From contig NC_133329.1 of the NCBI RefSeq assembly GCF_042186555.1, positions 72,624,057-72,688,056 on the forward strand: DNA of 64,000 bases, read 5' to 3'. Source of the DNA: Aquarana catesbeiana. Its lineage: Eukaryota; Chordata; Amphibia; Anura; Ranidae. Of the stretch, positions 45,017 through 54,079 are shown piece after piece. Position numbers and translations under genes: made by a program. The notes under the pieces are model-generated. The model worked only from the letters and a program-made list of their open reading frames with translations. It made no database searches and was not told the DNA's origin. Within the stretch, counting starts at the first letter, position 1, and each line of letters opens with the position of its first letter.

Positions 45017-45257
45017 AGGAATGGTCTGCAGCGAGATCTAGCTGCACAGGATACTGTACTGAATATACTGCAGCTAACTGAATGAACTGCCTGCCTGTAG
45101 TATATTAGGAACAGAACAGGAATGGTCTGCAGCGAGATCCAGCTGCACAGGATACAGTACTGAATATACTGCAGCTAACTGAATGAACTGCCTGCCTGTA
45201 GTATATTAGGAACAGAACAGGAATGGTCTGCAGTGAGATCTAGCTAAACTGGATACA

Positions 45258-45307
<50 letters not shown>

Positions 45308-45612
45308 TGGAGCTAACTGAATCAATTGTCTGCTCAGTCTATCTAAATGAAATTAAATGACACTCCCTCTCTGAATGAACTAATTGGCCAATTATGGCTC
45401 TGTTTGCTTACGGCGCTGTGACTGGCCAAAGCATGCGGGTCATAGTGAATGATTGGCCAATCATCAGCCAGCAAACCACTGCGATGATGCAGTGCATTAT
45501 GGGCTGTGACACGCCGCTCAAATTTGCCGCAAACTGCATTATATTCGATATTTGTCGAACGATCGAACAGCCGATGTTCAACTCAAACTCGAAGCTCATC
45601 CCTAATATGGAG

Positions 45613-45802
45613 CACAGGAGAATCACAAGCTGAGATAATGTCTGAGGGCCAACCAGTACAGTCTGTGGGTGGTGAAACATTTGATGTTAAAAGTGTGTCC
45701 ACATTTCCCCGGCCTCTCTGCTTTCCTGTCTATGTGACCTGGGAGCATCAGTCAGTACAAGAAGCTCAAAGTATTATACTGAGGTCATCAGGTAATAAAT
45801 GA
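45613..45802 (+). pseudogene. Immunoglobulin C1-type exon B, part 2, with possible 3' end
   Basis: In the frame that continues exon B part 1, it reads GESQAEIMSEGQPVQSVGGE, TFDVKSVSTF and YVTWEHQSVQEAQSIILRSS, the D-to-G strands of a C1-set domain (VTWEHQS is the usual F-G strand pattern). The F-strand cysteine expected just before VTWEH is Tyr; a Cys lies five residues earlier. The frame ends either at TGA (45800-45802) or at a weak donor CAG|GTAATA at 45794. AATAAA at 45964-45969 could be the gene's poly-A signal. Since exon B is cut by 32 kb of transposons, this gene is dead in this haplotype. Confidence 0.7.
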
Positions 45803-46166
45803 GTACAGCATAAGAGGGCACTTGTACAAGAGTAAATTTTAATACACAGAAGATGCTTGTGAATCCCTTTTACTTGCTTATATATCATTTTCAACAACAA
45901 TGAATAAGGTTTAACTGTTAAACATGTTTAAGCCTGTTATGTCAGATATGTTCATCTTTTATTAATAAACTTGGATTATGAATCTTTAGCCATGTGCTGG
46001 CTTTTTCTATCATTTACAAGACTGTGGGCAGACAGGAGCCCTAGCTGTAGCACTGACATTCCACGAGCCACAGAGGCTTAGAGGGAGAACACGTTTCTTT
46101 TGTGTATTTGGCTTTTCTTTCTATAACTGTAGAATAATGTAATCTCCTCATGAGCATATTGATCAC
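45803..46166 (+). other. Candidate 3' untranslated region / intergenic
   Basis: AT-rich sequence with no gene. AATAAA at 45964-45969 followed by TTGGATTATG... would end a transcript near 45990 if the stop at 45800 is used. Nothing else recognised. Confidence 0.35.
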
Positions 46167-46454
46167 TAAGCCTAGGTTCACACTGGGCTGCGGTAGTGAA
46201 CTCGCACGATTTCACTCCCACTTGTCAGTCCCGATTTCGGCCGCGATTACAGAGACATCTGTGCAGTTTCTGCACAGATGTCAATGTAAATCATGGGCCG
46301 AAATTGCAAAAAGTAGTACAGAAACTACTTTTTGAAGAGCTGCAGATGCGGCGTGGCAGATGCGGCATCGCACCGATTAGGACGGTGCCATTGCCGGAAA
46401 ATGCCGCCAATTTGACATGCGATTTGTGAAATTGCACCAGTGTGAACCAGGGCA
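46167..46454. mobile_element. Foldback MITE H1 (GGTTCACACTGG ends)
   Basis: TAAGCCTAGGTTCACACTGG at the left and CCAGTGTGAACCAGGGC at the right are inverted copies. Internal GATTTCACTCCCACTTGTCA and GGACGGTGCCATTGCCGG also occur, inverted, in H2 (46667-46877), so the two copies face opposite ways. Confidence 0.65.
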
Positions 46455-46666
46455 AAACTGAACAGGCTAAACATCTTCAACATGTTCAACTTAGATTCAA
46501 AACTAGTATTTAAAAGTGTACACCAATAAGGAAATAAATGTATGTAATGGTTGACTGTAATCAGTGGTGTATATTTATACAGTGGCAGCGCTGTGAGCAA
46601 TTAGTGCACAATGTTGAAAATCGAATTAGTGCATGAACCTAAAAAACAATGTGCTCACTTTGTGTC

Positions 46667-47163
46667 TAAGCCCAGGTTCACACTGGTGCGTTTTGACATG
46701 TCAAATTGCATGTCAAAATGGCGGCATTTGCCGGCAATGGCACCGTCCTAATCAGTGCAAGGCCGCATCATTGACATCTGTGAAGAAATCTGGGACTGGC
46801 AGGCGGGAGTAAAATCGTGTGAGTTCAGCTGAACTCGCAAGGTTTCACAGCCGCAGCCCAGTGTGAACCTGGGCTTAACATGAATAAATCAAATCACATG
46901 ACAAGTCGCAGCCTATTGGCGGCAATGGCACTGTTCCAATCGGTGGAATCGGTCCAATTTTAGCACCACACCGATTTGCAAAAGTAGTTCCTGCACTACT
47001 TTTGTTGTTTTCAGGTGCAACTTCAATAGACATCTGTGTATGAAGCCACACAGATTTCTATCAAATAGAACCTGAAATCGCGCTGACCTTGCTACTTTGA
47101 AATCGCGATACTTCAAGTGAAGTGGCGCGATTTGAAAGTAGCATCAATGTGAACCAGGGCTAA
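46667..47163. mobile_element. Foldback MITEs H2 and H3, abutting
   Basis: H2 (46667-46877) runs from TAAGCCCAGGTTCACACTGG to CCAGTGTGAACCTGGGCTTA. H3 follows directly and ends CAATGTGAACCAGGGCTA near 47163; its left end is not clear. Both lack genes. A fourth relative is at 58600-58833. Confidence 0.55.
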
Positions 47164-47510
47164 AACTGGAAAGGGCAAAACCTGGTGCAGTTGTGCATGG
47201 TAGCCAATCAGCTTCTAACTTCAGCTTGTTCATTTAACCGGTTGCCGACCGCCGCACGAACATATACGTCCTCAGAGCGGCACGGGCAGGCAAAAGGGCT
47301 TACAGGTACGTCCTTGCCTGCCTGCGGGTGGTACGTCCTTGCCTGCCTCCGATCGGACCCCCCCCCGGTGCCTGCAGCGGTCGGCAAATCTCCCCCGGCG
47401 ATCGGTGGTGATCGCTCCCAGCCAATGGGATCATTTTCCTGCCTCTGTATTGTACACAGAGGCAGAGGAAATGTCATCTCTCCTCGGCTCGGTATTTTCC
47501 GATCCGGCGC

Positions 47511-48012
47511 TGTAGAAATCGAGTTATTTCTGTATTAATAACTATATTTCAATAATTCATATTGATGAGAAAAGTTCCAAGAAAAATCCGTTAAGTTCTC
47601 GTGTAAAACCTCCAAAATTGATTTAATGATCAATTATCAAAATGTTACAAAAACAATGTCAAAATGTAGAATACAAAAATAGATTATTCTTAAAATAAAG
47701 TTTAAATCAGATATGTCTGTGTGTATATCTTGAGATCTGTGTGTGTGTGTGTCTTGATGGAGAGCTGCAAAGAATCTGACCCTCTCCCCACAGCCTGTCT
47801 GTACTCCTACAATTAACTCCCACCTTTTTCCATAGAGGCTGGCTTAAAAAAGGTTCGTTATAGTCCCATAGAAAAGACCGCAAAATTTGAATTACTCCTT
47901 CCAACATTCCTAAGGGTGGGGCTATGAACTATGTGAAAAAAGCTATCATTTAAAGAATCATTTAACTTACAATATATACATTTCCTTTAAACATATAAAA
48001 TCCTACATATCA
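47511..48012 (-). repeat. 3' LTR of the retrovirus-like element
   Basis: Begins TGTAGAAATCGAGTTATTTC and ends TCCTACATATCA on the + strand, TG...CA on both strands. Contains a GT-dinucleotide run near 47740. Confidence 0.85.
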
Positions 48013-49161
48013 GTATACATATATGTAAAATGCAGTGTTCTTATTAATACCCTAATCAAGAAATATAGTAATGTAAAGAAACAGCTTATATTCTTAACAT
48101 ACTGAAACTTTGTGTCTTTGGAAAGACTGTAATCTAATCTTCTTACGATGGGGGAGGTGAAATGGTCTACACTAAATTGTATCCATATGTGAGATGAATC
48201 TCTCCCAAGCAATGCATACAAAGCCTATACCAGCATAAACTTATATGAGTATAAAAACCTATATAACTTCATCTTTTCCATACATAGAAGATATATATAT
48301 TTATATATATAATTCAATTATCACAAGAACTCAACCATTCATAAATTCTGATATTCTAACATTTCCCTCTCAAAATGATTGATTTAAATTAATCTTAATC
48401 ATTTTAAATCTATATAAGTCTGAATCTAACTCTAAATCCATTTATACCTCAAACGCATCACATTCGTATTCATTCATTCTCAAAGATTTTAAGATAATTG
48501 ATTTAAATATATATTTTCAAATTTGATTCTATATAAGGAAAAGTGAATTCCTAACCCTTCATCTTCATATACCATAAAAAATATTTTCACCCTTATTATT
48601 TTCTTTTTCTTTTACCAAATAAATCAATCCCCTTAATTTCATGATTCATAAATGTAACATTGTTGTACAATACTTTGAAATATAGATATCACTTCAGAAA
48701 TTTGTTTCATATTTTCCCTCCAAATTGTGTTTAACATAAATCTATAATCCATAAAACCTTTCTAATAACCTTGTCAAAATTAAAACATCAAATATGTTCT
48801 TAACTTCAATTTGTTCATATAAGTGAGATGATTTCAAAACTAAATACATATTACAATGTAAAGTTAATCCTATCTTGTTTATGTACCTTTAAGAAAAATG
48901 TACTCTGTCTTAATTAACACCAGATGTTCCCTCTAACTAGAATGACTCTATTGTAGGGATGTTTAACCCTTTCAACTCTGAAAATACACTATATATGAGT
49001 GTAAAAATGATGTGTAAAAAAAATATCTCATCTTGATATAATAAACATGTCCTGTCACATAAAAATGATATATAAAAACTGCAATATATCTGATGGATAA
49101 ATGATTTCATCAGTAGTCAAAAAAACTAAAAAGTCCATTGTTTTTAAAATGTCCTCTCTTA

Positions 49162-49383
49162 TCAGAGGTTCTCGAGATTTTTTCTTCTTCTTCTTCTTCC
49201 TGCACTCTGTAAAGTTGGAAAAACTTTAATGAACATTAAAATGACAACAATAATTATAACAAATGAATCTCTTCTGTCAATTCTTCTCCCAGAACTGATA
49301 TTCTTAAACTTCAAGATTTTGTTCCCATCTGGAAGGTCTAGAAATATTAAATTTCTTTCTTTTGGTGACTTACAAGTCAGATC
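49162..49383 (-). CDS. Candidate short exon with a membrane segment and arginine run
   Basis: After an acceptor-like CATTCTTTTTTAG (exon would start at 49383) the - strand is open for 73 codons to TGA at 49164-49162. It encodes DLTCKSPKERN, a hydrophobic segment IIIVVILMFIKVF (about residues 43-55) and an AGRRRRRRK tail from a GAA/AGA run. It has no early ATG, so it would need splicing from upstream. Such a layout is seen in membrane-anchored or RNA-binding accessory parts of retroviruses, but no family is recognised. It may equally be chance in AT-rich sequence. Confidence 0.3.
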   Translation of the reverse strand, partial: DLTCKSPKERNLIFLDLPDGNKILKFKNISSGRRIDRRDSFVIIIVVILMFIKVFPTLQSAGRRRRRKNLENL

Positions 49384-49761
49384 CTAAAAAAGAATGCAGT
49401 ATCATTATTGAGAATTTAAATACATGCAAAATATACCTTCATTTACTTATTCATTTTACATACCAAAATTCTAATATTTTATTATGACATACAAACCATA
49501 TTTTAATAATAACATTTCTAATTACCTTACTTTGCTCTATTTTTCTTAAAATTACCTATACTCTAATTTATTATTCTGTGTATTTAAACGACAGGACGCA
49601 ATTTCTCTTTTTTTAGTCATAATATAAAATCTTGTTTTCATAAACCAAATAAAAGATTTTAAATTACCCCAGAAGACAAAAGCGAATTGTTTATCCATTC
49701 ACTTCTCCTCTATAATATTTCAGAGTAATGCGTGCTGTACTGTACTTCTAACATTTTCAAT

Positions 49762-52656
49762 TCAGCATTTTCTGTAGAATTTTTGCTGAATAGTATAACC
49801 ATTCTTTGGGTAACACCTAGAAAGACCTGTTGAACAATTCTTAATATTATTAACAAATCCTGTCTCAAAGCATTTCTCAGCACTTGTTCTAACAATCCCA
49901 TTTATAGGCTTTCTGAATAAATTTAGCTGAGAATGTTCTGTTACCACATCTACCTCTATGGGTTTAGATTTTAAAGTTTTAAAAAATGGGCAATATTTGT
50001 CATATAATTCTCCTGAATGAATTCTCTTAAAAAGAATTTTTAATGACAGATCAGGTGTCCGTAATATGATCATCCTAGATCTCACAATCTTTTCTGTTAC
50101 TTTGACTGTAAAATAAACACTTAACAATTGCTTCATATTTGTATCAAAAGTCTTTTCCATATTTGTCAAACCTCTGGAGAAAAAACCTATTATTTTCGGT
50201 TCACCATCTTTTACCTGAAATAAAATTACTGAGATGGAATTCTCAGATACCTTAGTAGACAATAAAACAGGCATAGACATTCCAATTTCGATTGTATGCA
50301 ATGAAACAGCATTCTGCAAATATTTTTTCAACATTTCAAAAACATCTGTATGGGTTTGAGACCATTGATCAAATACAACATCTTTTTGTTTCAGGAAATC
50401 AAATAATGGTTTAACTTTATCATCATATTCCTGTAAAAACTCTTTGCAAGAATTTACCTCACTCAAAAATTGATATAATGCCTTGTAAGATGTTGGAACT
50501 GGAATAGCAGAAATGTTTCTAACTTTTTCCTGTGATAACTTTCTCTGTCCATGACTAATTTGCATATGAAGAAAATTAACTTTATCTTTCATTAACTGAA
50601 CTGACTCTGTGTTCAATTTCAATCCTGCTGTTTGTAACAGAGTAAATAACTCTGTCAACAGAGTGACATGTTCCTCTGTATTTTGGGTAGACAACAAAAT
50701 TTTGTCCACGTGTTGGAAAATACATTTTGGTCTAGAAAATTTTGATAAAACTTTCTCCAAGCACTCGTGCACTATTCCATCACTGATTTCCATTTCTGGA
50801 ATTATTCTAGTGAAGACATAAGTTTCTTTATTGAAACTGAAGGCAAGTTTATAATGACAGCTGTTTGTTACTGGTACTGAAAAATGACTATTGGAAATTT
50901 CCAGTACTGAAAATACTTTGGCCTTGGCATCCATTTGTGACATTAAAGTTAAATTAGGAACAATAGGTTTGTTATTTGTAATGCATTTATTCAGTGATCT
51001 TAAATCAACTGATAAAGAATACGAATCATCAGCATTCTTGATAGGCCAAATACAATTATTTACCACTGATTGTGCCTTCTTTAATATTCCTTGTTGTAAA
51101 AATGATTGTACAACGTCAGAAACTGGACCTATTGATTCTTGTGGCAACTTATTTTGAATTTGGGGTTCAGGGTCTCGTCCCTCAATTTCTATCTCAATAT
51201 CTTTAAACAAACCTGTATCCATTTTGTTCTGACTCCAAAGACTTTCATGTGCTCTTACCGATTGTTCCAATTCGAGATTGGTTCCTGTGTGTGGCCAATT
51301 AAGATCTGAAGAAATGTCAGCGACTGCTGTACAAATACTTCCAACATTATTGTACATGGAAGAATCTATTAACCTAGATTTGGGCCTAGATGAATCTTTA
51401 CATATAGTAGAATTACTTAAATCAATAATCCAATCTAATTTACTAATCACATCCATGCCTAAAATATTCTCTGTATTTTGGCAACACCAGATGTCTATTT
51501 TAGTTTTTAAAACTCCCGGAATCTCGAAATTCACACCAGAAACTTTATCTGCAACTGTATTTCCTTTTCCATTGAAACCAATTAAATTACATTTTGGAGA
51601 ATCAATATTCACATGTAATTTGTTTTTAGTTAAACTGAGTTTAGATCCTAAATCTATTAACCATTTAGTATCCTTGCCATTTAATAAACCATGTAACCAT
51701 GGCCTTCCACTTTCATCTAATAAAAGTGAAGTCACATATTTTAATGTTGGAGATGACTCAGAACCTTTTTTCCTAAATCCTGATGGTGATGGAAGTAATC
51801 CATCCCTCTCATTTTCATCATTGTTTTTCAAATTGATTGAACTGTCATTAACAGTCAATGTACTGATCTGTTTGACTTCTGAAGCATAAGGCAAATCAGT
51901 CAAACTATTGTTTAATGAAGAAAGAATATATTGCTCAGAAATATGTTCTGTATTTTCTACTTTCAAAGTTTTCCTTTGTGTAGTATGTAGGGAAGTATTT
52001 CCTGTCTGCTCTGAAACTTTAGTTCTGCCTGTGACGTGTATCTCACCATCTCTGGGTGTGGCCTTACACGTGGCACTCTGAACGCCATTTTGTAATATAT
52101 CTAAACGGCGTCTGCATTCAGCAGCTTTATTCAGTATTTTTGTTTTAAGCAAAACTTCATGTTCCTGGTCATCAACCTTGAAAAACCGCATATCTTGTAC
52201 AAAAGGCTCCTGCATAGAATCTGCAGTAACATTCATAGAGTCTGCATTAACATTAATCTCTAAACTCTTGCTTGACTCTGCTTTAAACTTTACATTATTC
52301 TGTAACTCAGACAACTGAATATCCTTTATTTGAATTGCACTCTGCAAATCATCTATCCTTTCAGTCAAAATCTGACAATTAGTACATAAACTATTGTCCT
52401 TTGTTTCCTCTTTTGTACCAACTACATTGCTTTCAAAAACTCCTGATATCATTGTATCATAAATTTTAATTAACTTAATCAAATTCCTAACCTGTTTGCT
52501 GAATTTCTTAAATGTAAATTTTGACTTTTGTATTTTCTTATTAGCCTGTAAGCATTCATTGAACATGTAATACCATAATTCATCATCTTTAACAAACTTT
52601 GACAAATTTTTAAATTCTAAATCACTCTCACTGGATAATTCATGAATTAAATCCAT
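49762..52656 (-). CDS. 964-residue gag-protease-RT-RNase H-like protein, catalytic residues replaced
   Basis: ATG at 52656. Residues 1-150: charged, coiled-coil-like, gag-like start without a CCHC knuckle. About 315-430: retropepsin-like region with DLG (335-337) where the family has D-T/S-G, and NTENILGMDVISKLDWIIDL as the usual ILGxD block. About 505-700: RT-like fold (VDLRSLNK, VFSVLEISNSHFSVPV, LNTESVQLMKDKVNFL). E586 replaces the palm aspartate and HVDK (649-652) stands where Y-x-D-D is expected. About 740-880: RNase H-like connection (IIGFFSRGLTNMEKTFDTNM), with K802 where the first acidic residue belongs. No integrase follows. Nevertheless the frame is unbroken. RT, protease and RNase H activity should all be absent, so the element must rely on proteins from elsewhere or the protein has a structural role. 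Confidence 0.75.
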   Translation of the reverse strand: MDLIHELSSESDLEFKNLSKFVKDDELWYYMFNECLQANKKIQKSKFTFKKFSKQVRNLIKLIKIYDTMISGVFESNVVGTKEETKDNSLCTNCQILTERIDDLQSAIQIKDIQLSELQNNVKFKAESSKSLEINVNADSMNVTADSMQEPFVQDMRFFKVDDQEHEVLLKTKILNKAAECRRRLDILQNGVQSATCKATPRDGEIHVTGRTKVSEQTGNTSLHTTQRKTLKVENTEHISEQYILSSLNNSLTDLPYASEVKQISTLTVNDSSINLKNNDENERDGLLPSPSGFRKKGSESSPTLKYVTSLLLDESGRPWLHGLLNGKDTKWLIDLGSKLSLTKNKLHVNIDSPKCNLIGFNGKGNTVADKVSGVNFEIPGVLKTKIDIWCCQNTENILGMDVISKLDWIIDLSNSTICKDSSRPKSRLIDSSMYNNVGSICTAVADISSDLNWPHTGTNLELEQSVRAHESLWSQNKMDTGLFKDIEIEIEGRDPEPQIQNKLPQESIGPVSDVVQSFLQQGILKKAQSVVNNCIWPIKNADDSYSLSVDLRSLNKCITNNKPIVPNLTLMSQMDAKAKVFSVLEISNSHFSVPVTNSCHYKLAFSFNKETYVFTRIIPEMEISDGIVHECLEKVLSKFSRPKCIFQHVDKILLSTQNTEEHVTLLTELFTLLQTAGLKLNTESVQLMKDKVNFLHMQISHGQRKLSQEKVRNISAIPVPTSYKALYQFLSEVNSCKEFLQEYDDKVKPLFDFLKQKDVVFDQWSQTHTDVFEMLKKYLQNAVSLHTIEIGMSMPVLLSTKVSENSISVILFQVKDGEPKIIGFFSRGLTNMEKTFDTNMKQLLSVYFTVKVTEKIVRSRMIILRTPDLSLKILFKRIHSGELYDKYCPFFKTLKSKPIEVDVVTEHSQLNLFRKPINGIVRTSAEKCFETGFVNNIKNCSTGLSRCYPKNGYTIQQKFYRKC

Positions 52657-52876
52657 AACTTACCAATGTAAGACGGCTTCCTTCATGTAACACGCGTTCC
52701 CTCTCTTGGCGGGAAATTACGTCAAGAAACAGATTTTTCTTGTACGTGCACAAACGTCTCACCGATTCTGATCTTTCTTTTCCTTCCAAGTTCAATTCAA
52801 TGATGCCGAAAATGAACTTTTTCGATTTCTCCTGAAAGCTTGTCTGAATAATCACTGTTTTTGCTGAGCTCGCCAC
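52640..52876 (-). CDS. Short frame between the 5' LTR and the long frame
   Basis: Open for 78 codons from the LTR junction (first codon GTG, no ATG), including KSKKFIFGIIELNLEGKERS and LFLDVISRQERERVLHEGSR, stopping at 52640, which is 16 nt past the ATG of the long frame. It could be the first part of gag joined to the long frame by frameshifting or splicing, or non-coding leader. No domain recognised. Confidence 0.35.
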   Translation of the reverse strand: MASSAKTVIIQTSFQEKSKKFIFGIIELNLEGKERSESVRRLCTYKKNLFLDVISRQERERVLHEGSRLTLVSYGFNS

Positions 52877-53381
52877 TGTAGAAATCGAGTTATTTCTGTA
52901 TTAATAACTATATTTCAATAATTCATATTGATGAGAAAAGTTCCAAGAAAAATCCGTTAAGTTCTCGTGTAAAACCTCCAAAATTGATTTAATGATCAAT
53001 TAGCAAAATGTTACAAAAACAAAATGTCAAAATGTAGAATACAAAAATAGATTATTCTTAAAATAAAGTTTAAATCAGATATGTCTGTGTGTATATCTTG
53101 AGATCTGTGTGTGTTTGTGTGTCTTGATGGAGAGCTGCAAAGAATCTGACCCTCTCCCCACAGCCTGTCTGTACTCCTACAATTAACTCCCACCTTTTTC
53201 CATAAAGGCTGGCTTAAAAAAGGTTCGTTATAGTCCCATAGAAAAGACCGCAAAATTTGAATTACTCCTTCCAACATTCCTAAGGGTGGGGCTATGAACT
53301 ATGTGAAAAAAGCTATCATTTAAAGAATCCTTTAACTTACAATATATACATTTCCTTTAAACATATAAAATCCTACATATC
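52877..53381 (-). repeat. 5' LTR of the retrovirus-like element
   Basis: Direct repeat of 47511-48012. Its outer end reads CATATCC in place of CATATCA, so the terminal TG of the - strand is altered in this copy. Confidence 0.85.
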
Positions 53382-54079
53382 CTTTATTATCATGCAATAT
53401 TGCGCTATGGAGTTTCTTTTATCTTGCATATAACATCATAATTGGGAGCATTGGAGCATTGGAGCATTGGAGCATTGGAGGTCTACACAGCTGATTCCAT
53501 TAGAGCACAGGAGTGTCTCCAAAGCGTGTTTGACAGAGTTTAAATACTGTGTCGCACGCTGGAAGGTGAGCGCATATGCTTGTGGGGGTCACTGAAGGAC
53601 ACTAAGGCATGTTTTATGGTGTTGCACTTTTGGAAGAACAAGATGGATGAACTTCACTGATTATGGACACTAATTTTGGGCACTTTATATATCTTTGGAT
53701 TTACACTGTTCGAACCATAAAGACTTTCATGAGGAATGTTATTATTTCACTCCTGATTGGACACTTATATTGTGTGTTTGATACAGCACTTTGCACTTTG
53801 GATAAATGCACTAACAGTTATCTCTGATCTATCATTGGTCAGTTTAAGCACATTTGTTTATGTATTTGTTTATTTTGGCACTTAGCACTCACTGTTATTA
53901 TTTATATGGTATTATCTTTCATCTAGCGCAGACACATTTTTCTTTATATGCCACTCACACAATTATGAAACGTGATTAAGTGTTTGCTGCTGATGTTTGC
54001 TTAGGATTGATTTTATGTTTTATTTTTTATAAGGCATTGACCCGTATGTGGCTCGCAAGGCTTGTTTATAATTTTTTAT
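53382..54079. other. Unassigned segment between LTR element and element D
   Basis: AT-rich, with a small tandem run of GGAGCATT (about 53450-53485). No gene. It does not match the part of element A that would be expected here. Confidence 0.4.

Larger units (their letters stand above)
42950..45256. repeat. Satellite array, unit about 100-105 bp, about 20 copies
   Basis: The unit includes GGTCTGCAGCGAGATCTAGC, ACAGTACTGAATATACTGCA, CTAACTGAATGAACTGCC and TGTAGTATATTAGGAACAGA. Two length forms differ by 5 bp (GAACAGAACAACAGGAA against GAACAGAACAGGAA), and some units carry AAACTGGATACAGTATACTG instead of GCACAGGATACAGTACTG. Units are imperfect and head to tail. It is interrupted at 43187-43408 and 44752-45016. 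It lies between the hAT genes and the hAT right end. Confidence 0.9.
13242..45604 (-). mobile_element. Composite hAT element splitting Ig exon B, with many nested insertions
   Basis: The left end AAGGGATGAGCC (13242) and the right end GAAGCTCATCCCTA (to 45604) are inverted copies. The flanks are ATATGGAT (13234-13241) and ATATGGAG (45605-45612), an 8-bp duplication with one mismatch, as hAT elements make. Its own sequence survives at 13242-13495, 20259-20609 and 38951-45604; the last part holds two - strand genes and a satellite. The two ends differ internally, so a junction of two related hAT elements cannot be excluded. Confidence 0.6.
47511..53381 (-). mobile_element. Retrovirus-like LTR element with one long gag-pol-like frame
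   Basis: LTRs at 47511-48012 and 52877-53381 differ at about four substitutions and two short indels in 500 bp, so it is young. On the - strand the LTR reads TGATATGTAGG...GATTTCTACA. A TGG one base inside the 5' LTR (52875-52873) could start a primer-binding site. There is one 964-codon frame, no integrase, no recognisable envelope region, and about 1.7 kb of AT-rich 3' sequence. No target duplication is seen (flanks GGCGC and CTTTA). Confidence 0.8.

Noticed and set aside
42950..45256. CRISPR-like array
   Set aside because: Units are contiguous satellite repeats of about 100 bp without spacers, in a vertebrate genome.
51278..51889. A 203-codon + strand frame
   Set aside because: It is the antisense shadow of the 964-codon frame on the - strand and resembles no domain.
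47511..53381. An active retrovirus-like element
   Set aside because: LTR similarity and the open frame suggest youth, but catalytic residues, integrase and a recognisable envelope region are missing, so it is not autonomous.
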